Positions 33,607 through 41,220 of a DNA stretch of 64,000 nt are shown in pieces. Both the position numbers and the translations under genes were made by a program. The stretch lies in contig CAWCIP010000001.1 of assembly GCA_963795665.1 (NCBI GenBank), forward strand, positions 62,001-126,000, given 5' to 3'. Origin of the DNA: DASUPK01 sp963795665. GTDB lineage: Bacteria; Actinomycetota; Thermoleophilia; Solirubrobacterales; 70-9. The notes below the pieces were generated by a model, which made no database searches, was not told the DNA's origin, and was given only the letters and a program-made list of their open reading frames with translations. The stretch's first letter is position 1; each line of letters begins with the position of its first letter.

Positions 33607-34572
33607 GCGCTCTAGGTCTTCGCGGGACTCCCGAATCCGCGCGAACAGCTCGTTGGGGTCCCCCACCGGTCCCAGGTGTCCCAGCTTCTCGGGATTGACG
33701 ATCGACCGGATCGCCTGGATCCGGCCGTCGGCGATGTCGAGGGACATCACCCCGATCAGCTTGCCGTCCGAGAGGTACTCGACTCCGGGCTGGCCGTTCA
33801 CCTGGGTCCGGCGAAGCTCCAGGCCGACGACCTTGCCGAGCCCGAGTCGCCACCAGTTGCCGAGCATCTGAGCGACCCTGACGCGGCCGAAGACCGGATG
33901 CCTGATCGCCGGCGCGAGCCCGCCGCCGTCGCCGTGCAGCTCGACGTCCTCGGCGAGCATGGCCTCCAAGGACTCGAAGTCCCCGTTCTGGGCGGCGGCG
34001 AAGAAGCTCGAAGCGAGCTCCTCGCGTTGCTCCGCGGAGGGGTCGAAACGCGGGCTGTCTTCGTGGACGTGGCGCCTGGCCCGCGAGGCGAGCTGGCGGG
34101 CGTTGTCCTGGCTCGTGCCGATGATCTCGGCGACCCTGGAGTAGTCGTAGTCGAAGACGTCGTGCAGGAGGAAGGCGGCACGCTGCTCCGGCGTCAGGGA
34201 CTCCAGGACCACCAGGAAGGCGAGCGAGAGCGAATCGGAGAGCTCGGCCTGCTGGGCCGGGTCATCGGCCGGGCTCTCGGTGACCGGCTCGGGGAGCCAC
34301 TCGCCGACGTAGGTCTCGCGCCGAGCGCGAGCCGAGCGCAGCTCGTCGATGGCGAGACGGGTCGTCACCGTCGCCGCGTAGGCGCGCGGCGAGGACAGCT
34401 CCTCGCCGCGCTCAATCGCCGCGTGAACCCGGAGCAGCGCCTCCTGCACGACATCCTCAGCCTCGCTTACGGAGCCCAGCATGCGGTAGGCGATGGCAAA
34501 GGCGCGGGGCCGTAGATCCTCATAAAACGGGTCGCGCCTGCGGCGCGCCCTCGCATCAGCGCTCTCGTTCAC
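33244..34572 (-). CDS. ECF41-type RNA polymerase sigma factor, with a 120-residue antisense tail
   Basis: Sigma region 2 (FAIAYRMLGSVSEAEDVVQE) and region 4 (LTPEQRAAFLLHDVFDYDYS with SQDNARQLASRARR) are followed by the SnoaL-like domain that marks ECF41 (DGGGLAPAI, GRIQAIRSIVNPEKLGHLG). Conserved sequence ends near 33670. No stop follows until 33244, so the frame continues 363 bp into the opposite strand of the VWA gene, giving 442 residues where about 300 is usual. The GTG start has AGGAGG upstream and overlaps the oxidoreductase stop (GTGA). The first 15 codons are encoded by a REP-like repeat. Confidence 0.88.
   Translation of the reverse strand: MNESADARARRRRDPFYEDLRPRAFAIAYRMLGSVSEAEDVVQEALLRVHAAIERGEELSSPRAYAATVTTRLAIDELRSARARRETYVGEWLPEPVTESPADDPAQQAELSDSLSLAFLVVLESLTPEQRAAFLLHDVFDYDYSRVAEIIGTSQDNARQLASRARRHVHEDSPRFDPSAEQREELASSFFAAAQNGDFESLEAMLAEDVELHGDGGGLAPAIRHPVFGRVRVAQMLGNWWRLGLGKVVGLELRRTQVNGQPGVEYLSDGKLIGVMSLDIADGRIQAIRSIVNPEKLGHLGPVGDPNELFARIRESREDLERSVRHAGCAGQGVDEVLQVLGRPALEGSVAIGLIGGHHGVAVVPVELGLRVEPEGAAGMLGDRAEGGGVRLAAVGPGVPEDDHRRARPEVLRDLLAELEPDAAVVGVARDIGDPALGRDAL
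34523..34559 (-). repeat. REP-like repeat, copy B (inside the sigma factor coding start)
   Basis: This copy shares GCATCAG at one end, the GCGC-centred hairpin core and AAACGGGT at the other end with copy A. It is translated as the Arg-rich segment ADARARRRRDPFY at the N-terminus of the ECF41 protein. Confidence 0.55.
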
Positions 34573-35540
34573 GCGGCCCTCCTCGCCGGCTCCTCGTGGT
34601 TCCGCTCCTCGCGGAAGCCCAGCCGCCAGCTCGGATAGCGCGGCTCCCAGCCGAGCTCGCGCTTCGCCTTCTCGTTCGACGCACCCCGTATCTCGGTCAT
34701 CATGATCACGCCCACCTCTCCTCCCGCGATCCGGCCGACCCAACGCGGCAGGTGACGCGGTGGCGGGGCGCCGATCATCCGCGCAATCTCAGGAACGAGC
34801 TCTCGGACGGGCACGGGGTCATCGTCGACGACGTTGTACACGCCGGGCTCGCCTCGCTCGAGCGCTGCGGCGGTGGCCGCCGCTGCGTCCTCGATCTGGA
34901 CGAGGGACCAGATCCCGGCGCCGTCGCCGATGATCGGGAAGCGGCGCTTCTGGATCAGCTGGGTCATCTCGCCCGGTGGATCGACGGACAGAGACGTGCC
35001 GGGCCCATAGAAGCCGCCATAGCGCAGGGCGAGCCCTTCGATCTCGTCCGAGCGCGTCAGCGTGTCCTCCACATGGCGGATCGCCGCGAGACTCTGCCGA
35101 ACGGACTTCGGCGGTGCTTCGTCGAGCGGGTCGTCCTCGGTCTTCACCGGCCCGCCGACCCGCTTGAAGGGCCAGCCGGCGAAGCTCTGCCCGATGAACC
35201 GCCGCGCGCCCGCGGCCTTGGCCGCCGCCAGCAGATGGTCCGTCCCCTCCGTGCGGAGGCGGTTGGTCGTCGCGAAGGACTTGTCGATGTTCCGCGCGAA
35301 CGTGCCCGTGAGGTCGGTCAGCTCGTGGATCACGGCCTCGGGCTCGGCCTCGGCCACCGCCTGCGCGACGGCCTCCGGATCCAGCGCGTCTGCGACCGCC
35401 GGCTGGGCGCCCAGCTCGCGGATCATGTCCCGCTTGGCGAGGGTCCGGGTCATCCCCGTCACCTCATGCCCCTGGCTGACGAGCAGCGGTACGAGCTGCT
35501 TCCCGACGGCTCCGGTCGCTCCGGCTATGAACACCTTCAT
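34569..35540 (-). CDS. NAD(P)-dependent epimerase/oxidoreductase linked to ECF41
   Basis: 323 residues of the extended short-chain dehydrogenase type. The nucleotide-binding motif GATGAVGK begins at residue 7, and the body follows atypical epimerase/NmrA-like patterns (RFIGQSFAGWPF, GLALRYGGFYGPG, VYNVVDDDPVPV). ECF41 sigma factors are typically neighbours of carboxymuconolactone decarboxylases, oxidoreductases or epimerases; this is such a partner. It sits directly behind an ECF41-type promoter, with GGAGG before the ATG, and is translationally coupled to the sigma gene. Confidence 0.9.
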   Translation of the reverse strand: MKVFIAGATGAVGKQLVPLLVSQGHEVTGMTRTLAKRDMIRELGAQPAVADALDPEAVAQAVAEAEPEAVIHELTDLTGTFARNIDKSFATTNRLRTEGTDHLLAAAKAAGARRFIGQSFAGWPFKRVGGPVKTEDDPLDEAPPKSVRQSLAAIRHVEDTLTRSDEIEGLALRYGGFYGPGTSLSVDPPGEMTQLIQKRRFPIIGDGAGIWSLVQIEDAAAATAAALERGEPGVYNVVDDDPVPVRELVPEIARMIGAPPPRHLPRWVGRIAGGEVGVIMMTEIRGASNEKAKRELGWEPRYPSWRLGFREERNHEEPARRAA

Positions 35541-35571
35541 GGCTGCCTCCTTTTCCGCTGTCGGGATTAGA

Positions 35572-35598
35572 GACGAGGCAGCCCGAATCCCTGTGACA
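35572..35598 (-). promoter_or_regulatory. ECF41-type promoter
   Basis: On the minus strand TGTCACA (35598-35592), 16 bp, then CGTC (35575-35572) matches the reported ECF41 promoter. It lies 32 bp upstream of the oxidoreductase-sigma operon, so the sigma factor very likely activates its own transcription. Confidence 0.8.
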
Positions 35599-35602
35599 GA
35601 GG

Positions 35603-36577
35603 CTACGCCCTCACCGGCGTGCGCTCCCGCCATGCCACCCAGCGCGATTCGACGCGCTTGATGAAGCGCTTGGGCTTCTCCTCGTAGATGCGCTCTCCTA
35701 GCGAGATTGCCGCGAATTGCAGCTCGCCTCGCCGCTGATCGATCTCCTGCTGGAGGTGGCGCTGATCGGCGGGCCGTGCGAAGAGATCCCGCCGGCGCTG
35801 GACCTCATCCCGAAGCAGGGCGAGGTCGTGGTCGTCGCCAAGGTGATCGGAGAGGTCGTGCGCATGATCCGCGAGCGGCTCGAGCATCTCTCGGTCCGCG
35901 TTCCGGATGAGACGCAGCTGGTAGGTGAGGTCCTTCACCCGCTTGCGCAGCTCGTGGAGGTTGGTGACGCTGGCCTCCTCCTCGACCGCGCGCAGGCGCT
36001 TGCGCCCGCGCCGGTAGCTCCGGTGGAGCCCCGGGGCGATCAGGTCCCACCCGTCGCCGTCGAGCGGCAGCGCGTCGATCCTCGACCGGCCGGTGGCGAG
36101 CTCCGCGGCCGCGCCCGTCATCGCGCGCTCGACCGATCCGTCTTCATGGGCGGCACGGTTCTCCTCATCGAGCCGCGCCCGGAAGGAATCGAACCGCTCG
36201 CGGGCGGATGGCCCGAAGCGCTCCCCGAGCCCGTCCACGGCCTCCACCAGGATCTCGGCGTCGCGGAATCCACCCAGCTTCCGGGCGACGTCGCGATAGT
36301 GGTCGTTCTCGCGGCGCCAGACGTCGTCTCCGATCTCGTCGCGCACCAGCCGCAGGGCGGAGCGGATCTTCTTGACGTCCTTGCGCGCCTCGTGGACCGC
36401 CTCGGCGGGTTCCAGGCCGGCCTCGCCGCGAAGTCCGGCGATCGCATCGTCGACCCGTGCCGCCAGGACCCGCTTGATCCCAGCGCCGACCGGCTCCCCG
36501 GCCAGGAGGCGATAGGCGTCAGACGAGGACGCCTCGTCGCGGGCGCTCTCCTCGGTCTGGTCGGTTGCCGTCCCCAC
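35603..36577 (-). CDS. CHAD-domain protein
   Basis: 324 residues. CHAD domains are histidine-rich helical bundles that bind polyphosphate. The conserved helices are visible (VHEARKDVKKIRSALRLVRD, RDVARKLGGFRDAEILVEAV, LHELRKRVKDLTYQLRLI, DHLGDDHDLALLRD), with the basic and histidine residues in the expected places. The GTG start is used because AGGAGG precedes it by a few bases; an ATG six codons upstream lacks that. It is next to a CYTH gene on the same strand. Confidence 0.92.
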   Translation of the reverse strand: MGTATDQTEESARDEASSSDAYRLLAGEPVGAGIKRVLAARVDDAIAGLRGEAGLEPAEAVHEARKDVKKIRSALRLVRDEIGDDVWRRENDHYRDVARKLGGFRDAEILVEAVDGLGERFGPSARERFDSFRARLDEENRAAHEDGSVERAMTGAAAELATGRSRIDALPLDGDGWDLIAPGLHRSYRRGRKRLRAVEEEASVTNLHELRKRVKDLTYQLRLIRNADREMLEPLADHAHDLSDHLGDDHDLALLRDEVQRRRDLFARPADQRHLQQEIDQRRGELQFAAISLGERIYEEKPKRFIKRVESRWVAWRERTPVRA

Positions 36578-36642
36578 GCATTCCTCCTGCCACATATGGG
36601 TGCGGAAGTAACGGCTTGCGATGTAAAAACGCCGATAACGGG

Positions 36643-37095
36643 CTATGGCCTGCCGTCGGTGGCGAGGGTCTCGTTCAGGTACCGGCGGTCGCCGGTCACC
36701 TCCTCGCCGAGCCACGCCGGTGGGTCGAACCCGCGCGCCTCTTCCTCGGAGGAGAACTCGATCTCGGCGACAACGAGCCCCTGCAGCTTGCCGTCGTAGA
36801 CGTCCACCTCGATCCTCAACTCTCCATGCGGGACCACGTGGCGACGCTTGTGGAGGCGCCGGCCCTCGGTCAGCGGCCAGAGCTCGTCGAAGCGCTCGCG
36901 GTCGAGCTCGATCTCGGCTTCCAGCCGGGAGAGCCCGGTGCCGCGCTTTGCGGTGAGCACCAGCTTCTCTCCCTTGCGGCGCACCCTGACCTCTCCGTCC
37001 TCGCCGATTGCCAGGTATCCCTGCTCGATCTCATCCGCCACGGTCTCGGCGAGATCCGGGGGATCCGGCACCAGGAACTTGCGCTCGATCTCCAC
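36643..37095 (-). CDS. CYTH-domain protein (triphosphate tunnel metalloenzyme family)
   Basis: About 150 residues. The N-terminal EIERKFLV signature (ExExK) and the alternating charged strands DGEVRVRRKGEKLVLTAKRG, EAEIELDRERFDELWPL and VAEIEFSSEEEA define the tunnel fold of inorganic triphosphatases, thiamine triphosphatases and related enzymes. CYTH and CHAD often occur fused or adjacent. GTG starts at 37095 and 37104 are both possible; I choose the one immediately before EIERKF. It is divergent from the TPP riboswitch. Confidence 0.92.
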   Translation of the reverse strand: MEIERKFLVPDPPDLAETVADEIEQGYLAIGEDGEVRVRRKGEKLVLTAKRGTGLSRLEAEIELDRERFDELWPLTEGRRLHKRRHVVPHGELRIEVDVYDGKLQGLVVAEIEFSSEEEARGFDPPAWLGEEVTGDRRYLNETLATDGRP

Positions 37096-37126
37096 GGCCA
37101 ACACCGTAGACTGGAGGACAACCCAA

Positions 37127-37217
37127 CAGGGGGGCTCGCGGGATGTGCGGGCTGAGATAGCGGGAACGATCCCTCCGCTGACCCTTTGAACCTGTGCGGT
37201 AATGCGCGCGGAGGGAG
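37127..37217 (+). ncRNA. TPP riboswitch (THI element)
   Basis: The hallmark parts are in order: GGGGGGCTCG, GCTGAGAT (37151-37158), ACCCTTTGAACCTG (37181-37194), CGGTAATGC (37197-37205) and the closing GGAGGGA (37210-37216). The last part doubles as the ribosome binding site of the ABC transporter gene whose ATG is at 37219, so TPP binding should block translation. Confidence 0.96.
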
Positions 37218-37218
37218 C

Positions 37219-38097
37219 ATGCTGACGAGACTTCGCGAAAGCACTCCGGACGCGGCCGTCGATGGCCGTACTGGCCGAGCGACGGCCGAGACGCTCGATG
37301 CCGTCGGTGCGCCGGTGAGCGTCAGCGGCGTCGCCCATTCGTTCGGCGAGCTGCGGGCGATCGAGCGGATCGACCTGGAGGTGGCGCCGGGCGAGGTGAT
37401 CGGGATCGTCGGGCCCTCAGGGTGCGGCAAGACCACCCTGCTCGAGCTGGTCGCCGGTCTGCGCCCGCCCGACGCGGGTGGGATCACGATCGGCGGCCGC
37501 GCCGATGCCGGCGAGCGTCTGGAGCGCTGCGCATACATGCCGCAGCGCGACCTCCTGCTCCCCTGGCTCTCCGCGGTCGACAACGCCGCCCTCGCGCTGC
37601 GGATCAGCGGGGTCCCGCGCGCGGCTGCGAGGGCGCGAGCCGGAGAGCACTTCGAGCGACTCGGGCTGGACGGCTTCGAGAGCTCCCGGCCGAACGAGCT
37701 GTCCGGCGGGATGCGGCAGCGGGTGGCGTTCCTCCGCACGCTGATGGCGGGACGACCGGTCCTGCTGCTCGACGAGCCGTTCGCGTCACTGGACGCCATC
37801 ACCCGCGCCGAGATGCAGGAATGGCTCGCCGCCGTGCTGGGCCCAACATCACGCGGCTCCTCCGCTTCGCGTCCGGGGCCACCGCGCCACACGGTCCTTC
37901 TGGTCACCCACGACGTGGAGGAGGCGCTCTATCTCTCGGACCGGGTCCTCGTGCTCACCTCGCGTCCCGCAGGCGTGGCCGACCGGATCGAGATAGACGC
38001 TCCTCGCGCCCCCGACCGGGCGACCGCCGTCACCTCGCCGGAATTCACCGAGCTCAAGCAGCGCGCGCTGCGCAGCCTCGCCGAGGGGGCGCGATGA
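37219..38097 (+). CDS. ABC transporter ATP-binding protein for thiamine precursor uptake (ThiZ-like)
   Basis: 292 residues with Walker A GPSGCGKTT, signature LSGGMRQR, Walker B VLLLDEPFASLD and H-loop VTHDVEEAL. This is the nitrate/taurine/pyrimidine-type importer ATPase. It is the first gene under the TPP riboswitch, followed by a permease and a binding protein, each overlapping by 4 bp. The group matches the ThiXYZ-type systems that import the hydroxymethylpyrimidine precursor of thiamine; the exact substrate is inferred. Confidence 0.9.
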   Translation: MLTRLRESTPDAAVDGRTGRATAETLDAVGAPVSVSGVAHSFGELRAIERIDLEVAPGEVIGIVGPSGCGKTTLLELVAGLRPPDAGGITIGGRADAGERLERCAYMPQRDLLLPWLSAVDNAALALRISGVPRAAARARAGEHFERLGLDGFESSRPNELSGGMRQRVAFLRTLMAGRPVLLLDEPFASLDAITRAEMQEWLAAVLGPTSRGSSASRPGPPRHTVLLVTHDVEEALYLSDRVLVLTSRPAGVADRIEIDAPRAPDRATAVTSPEFTELKQRALRSLAEGAR

Positions 38098-38876
38098 GCG
38101 CCGTCCGCCGGTACGCCGCGCCGCTCGCCGTGATCCTGGTCCTGCTTGGAGCCTGGGAGCTCGCTGCGCGCTGGGACCTGATCTCGAACGCCCTCAACAT
38201 CGAGGACTTCCTCGTCCCGGCGCCGAGCGACATCGCGCAATCGCTCTGGCGGGACCGCTCGCTGCTCGCCGACGACTCGTGGGTCACCCTCCGCGAGGTC
38301 CTGCTCGGATTCCTCTGCGCCCTGGTTGCCGGGCTCGCGTTCGCGGTGATCCTCCACCTCTCCGACACCCTGCGCCGAGCCTTCTACCCGTTGCTGGTGG
38401 CCTCCCAGACGATCCCGCCGGTCGCAATCGCGCCGATCCTGGTGGTCTGGTTCGGCTTCGGGCTCGGGCCGAAGGTGCTGTTGATCGCCCTGGTCTGCTT
38501 CTTCCCCGTCACGGTCAACACTCTGGATGGTCTTCGCTCTGTCGACCCGCAGCTGATCACGATGATGCGGACGCTGGGGGCCGGGCGCGCCCAGATCCTG
38601 GGCCGGGTCGAGCTGCCCTCGGCTCTCCCCTTCTTCTTCAGCGGGACCAAGATCGCGATCGCGGTCGCCGTGATCGGGGCGGTCTTCGCCGAATGGGCGG
38701 GCGCCGGGTCGGGCCTCGGGCATCAGATCCTGATCGCGTCGAGCAACCTGCTGACCGCCCGGATGTTCGCAGCGATCACCCTGCTCTCGGTGATGGCGAT
38801 CGTCCTGTTCGCGCTGGTCGCATTGATCGAGCGGCGGGTCGTCACCTGGGACCGGCGGGATGTGACGCGGGCATGA
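38094..38876 (+). CDS. ABC transporter permease (ThiX-like)
   Basis: 260 residues and about six helices. The EAA-type loop that contacts the ATPase is seen as LITMMRTLGAGRAQILGRVELPSALPFF, with a further conserved stretch VIGAVFAEWAGAGSGLGH. The start ATGA overlaps the ATPase stop. It belongs to the BPD_transp_1 family used for nitrate, sulfonate and pyrimidine importers. In context it carries a thiamine precursor. Confidence 0.92.
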   Translation: MSAVRRYAAPLAVILVLLGAWELAARWDLISNALNIEDFLVPAPSDIAQSLWRDRSLLADDSWVTLREVLLGFLCALVAGLAFAVILHLSDTLRRAFYPLLVASQTIPPVAIAPILVVWFGFGLGPKVLLIALVCFFPVTVNTLDGLRSVDPQLITMMRTLGAGRAQILGRVELPSALPFFFSGTKIAIAVAVIGAVFAEWAGAGSGLGHQILIASSNLLTARMFAAITLLSVMAIVLFALVALIERRVVTWDRRDVTRA

Positions 38877-39895
38877 CCACGACTGGAACACGCCGCTCAG
38901 CGGCCCTGGCCGCCGCGCTGATGACCGCCGCGCTGGCCCTTGGGATCGCCGCCTGCGGAGGCGGCGGCGATGCGACGACCGGCTCCGCGTCCAATCCTCA
39001 GCCGTTCACGTTGGACCTCGATTGGTACGTCAACCCCGACCACGCCGGGGTCTACACCGCTCTGGACCAGGGCTACTTCAAGCAGGCGGGGCTCGACGTC
39101 AAGCCGCAAGTCCCCTCCGACCCCTCGGCCCCGATCAAGGAGGTCGCGGCGGGCAGGGCCGATCTGGCGATCTCCTACGAGCCCGAGGTGTTGCTCGCCC
39201 AGGAGCGGGGCCTGGACGTCGAGGCGGTCGCCGCGATCGTCGACCGGCCACTCACCTCGCTGATCTCGCTGCCGAAGGCCGGGATCGCGAGCGCCTCGGA
39301 CCTCAACGGAAAGACCGTCGGGACGGCTGGGATCCCGTACCAGAGTGACTACCTCGAGACCATCCTCCAGTCGGCGGGCCTCCCCAGCTCGGCGGCCGGG
39401 GAGGTCAACGTCGGCCTCAACCTGCTGCCGGCCGTGATCGGAGGCAAGGTCGACGCGATCCTGGGCGGGTTCCGGAACATCGAGGGTGTCGACCTTCGCC
39501 TGCGCGGCCTCGATCCCCGCATCGTCCCCGTCGACCAGCTCGGCGTCCCAACCTACGACGAGCTCGTCCTGGTCGCCAGGAAATCGACGGTCGACGAGCA
39601 TCCGGAGGCGATCCGCAGCTTCATCGCGGCCATGGCGAAGGGGACCTCGTACGCGCAGGGGCATCCTCAGGAGGCCGCCAACGCAGTGTTGGCGGCCGGC
39701 AACGGTCTCGATCCGATGCAGACGCGGGCCGAGGTCGGCGCCACCCTGCCGCTGCTCGCCGGCCGCCACGGACGGCCCTACGGCTACCTGGACCCCGGCC
39801 AGTGGCGCGAGTACGCAGAGTGGATGGCGGAGCACAACCTCATCTCGCACGCTCCCCCGACGAGCGACGTGCTCACCAACGAGCTGCTGCCCTAG
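38873..39895 (+). CDS. Substrate-binding lipoprotein of the thiamine-precursor importer (ThiY-like)
   Basis: 340 residues with a lipoprotein signal (AALAAALMTAALALGIAAC) and then an NMT1/THI5-type binding fold: DLDWYVNPDHAGVYTALDQG, YFKQAGLDVK, AGRADLAISYEPE, DLNGKTVGTAGIPY. THI5/NMT1-like proteins bind pyrimidine precursors. It is the third gene of the riboswitch-controlled operon, overlapping the permease by 4 bp, and should be anchored outside the membrane. Confidence 0.93.
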   Translation: MTTTGTRRSAALAAALMTAALALGIAACGGGGDATTGSASNPQPFTLDLDWYVNPDHAGVYTALDQGYFKQAGLDVKPQVPSDPSAPIKEVAAGRADLAISYEPEVLLAQERGLDVEAVAAIVDRPLTSLISLPKAGIASASDLNGKTVGTAGIPYQSDYLETILQSAGLPSSAAGEVNVGLNLLPAVIGGKVDAILGGFRNIEGVDLRLRGLDPRIVPVDQLGVPTYDELVLVARKSTVDEHPEAIRSFIAAMAKGTSYAQGHPQEAANAVLAAGNGLDPMQTRAEVGATLPLLAGRHGRPYGYLDPGQWREYAEWMAEHNLISHAPPTSDVLTNELLP

Positions 39896-39924
39896 GCGAT
39901 CTCGCCGATCCGGTCGCTGGGCCG

Positions 39925-40902
39925 TCAGGCGGCCAGCCGGGTAGGTGGTCCGGCGCCCATCGCCTTGTGCCAGCCGACCAGCGCGAAGGTGCCGGCCAGG
40001 CCCCGGAATGGCGCATACGGCGCGAAGTACTCCTCGACCTCCTCGACGGTGGCTCGGCGGCCGAGGCCGGCGAGGTGCCCGACCAGCTTGACGTAGGCCA
40101 GGTCGCCCGCCGGGAGGGAGTCCGGGTCGCCCCGCCCGGCCAGCCCCAGGCACTGGATCGTCCAGGGACCGATCTCGGGAATCGCGAGCAACCGGCGATC
40201 GGAGCCCGAGTCGGACAGATCTGCTCGCCCTCTCGCGACCTCCTTCGCACAGTGCACCATCGCCACCGAGCGACCCTGGCTCAGGTCCATCGAGGCGAGC
40301 TCGGCCGGCGCGCGCCCGGCGATTACCGCGGCCGAGGGGACGTCGCGAAGGGGCCAGGGGTCCCGGCCGCGCTTTGGGGGCGGGTGGTCGGCGGGCAGGT
40401 GGCTGGGTGCCCAACGGCGGACGATGCGCCTCTGGATCGCCGAAGCGCGGGAGCTCTCGATCAGCTGAGCGGTGATCGCCCAGCAGAGGGCCTCCCATGG
40501 CCATGGCCTGCGCCTGGGCCTCACCCAGGGCTTGTGGTGGATCGCCGGCCCGAGCAACGGGTCGCGCTTGAACGCGTGGAAGAAATCCCCGAGGTCGTCC
40601 TCGACCGCCAGCGAGAAGCGCATCCGTTCCACGGCGATCCCAAGCTCGGCCTCTCCGGCCACCGGCGTCTCCTCCGGGGTGGCGAGGGCGATCGCATGCT
40701 CGACCAGTACCGGGTCGACCGACTCTGCGCGAACGTGGACGTAGCCGTCGCGGGTTCGCCAGGCCCGCACCCGAACGGGAGAGGAGCCGACGTGCAGGAG
40801 CCGTTCGATCACCTTGTCCCGGCTTCGCACCACGCCATCGCCGCCGCTGCCGCGCGGCAGCCGGTACGGCCAGCGCGGCAGCACGCGCTCCTCGACGACC
40901 AC
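39925..40902 (-). CDS. DNA-3-methyladenine glycosylase, AlkA-type (HhH-GPD)
   Basis: 325 residues from a GTG 4 bp after the previous stop. The AlkA-like N-terminal domain is followed by a helix-hairpin-helix element LLAIPEIGPWTIQCLGL. The catalytic aspartate is probably in SLPAGDLAYVK, and WEALCWAITAQLIES marks the first GPD helix. The enzyme removes alkylated bases in base excision repair. A longer open frame upstream is low-complexity and was rejected. Confidence 0.88.
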   Translation of the reverse strand: MVVEERVLPRWPYRLPRGSGGDGVVRSRDKVIERLLHVGSSPVRVRAWRTRDGYVHVRAESVDPVLVEHAIALATPEETPVAGEAELGIAVERMRFSLAVEDDLGDFFHAFKRDPLLGPAIHHKPWVRPRRRPWPWEALCWAITAQLIESSRASAIQRRIVRRWAPSHLPADHPPPKRGRDPWPLRDVPSAAVIAGRAPAELASMDLSQGRSVAMVHCAKEVARGRADLSDSGSDRRLLAIPEIGPWTIQCLGLAGRGDPDSLPAGDLAYVKLVGHLAGLGRRATVEEVEEYFAPYAPFRGLAGTFALVGWHKAMGAGPPTRLAA

Positions 40903-40906
40903 CGCG

Positions 40907-41188
40907 CTAGCGCCCGAGGACGTGCACGTCGACCAGGAAGCTGCGGCTGGCGACGACCTTCTCGCGGCGCCGGAAGAGCCCGCGGCGAGGCGGGCGCCTC
41001 GGCGAGCGCGCGGCACGCGCCACGGCAACGACCGCCACTCCGGCGGCCGCGCCTCCGGCTGCGGCCACGGCCAGGGGGCCGACCTCCCGGCCAAAGATCT
41101 CGATCGTGCGGCTCTGCGAGCGAACGGGCAGTGGCCTCACGGGTCCCGCCTCGATCAGCTCCTCGCTCGTCTCCAGCTCCTCGGACAT
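40907..41188 (-). CDS. Small single-span membrane protein
   Basis: About 93 residues. The N-terminus is acidic, a glycine/alanine-rich membrane helix (VGPLAVAAAGGAAAGVAVVAVA) lies in the middle and a very basic loop with a final VASRSFLVDVHVLGR strand follows. No family is recognised. The second ATG is chosen because GGAG precedes it; the first ATG is only three codons upstream. It is probably in one unit with the glycosylase. Confidence 0.65.
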   Translation of the reverse strand: MSEELETSEELIEAGPVRPLPVRSQSRTIEIFGREVGPLAVAAAGGAAAGVAVVAVARAARSPRRPPRRGLFRRREKVVASRSFLVDVHVLGR

Positions 41189-41220
41189 CAGCTCCATCCT
41201 AAGGGCACGTCAAGACCCCA

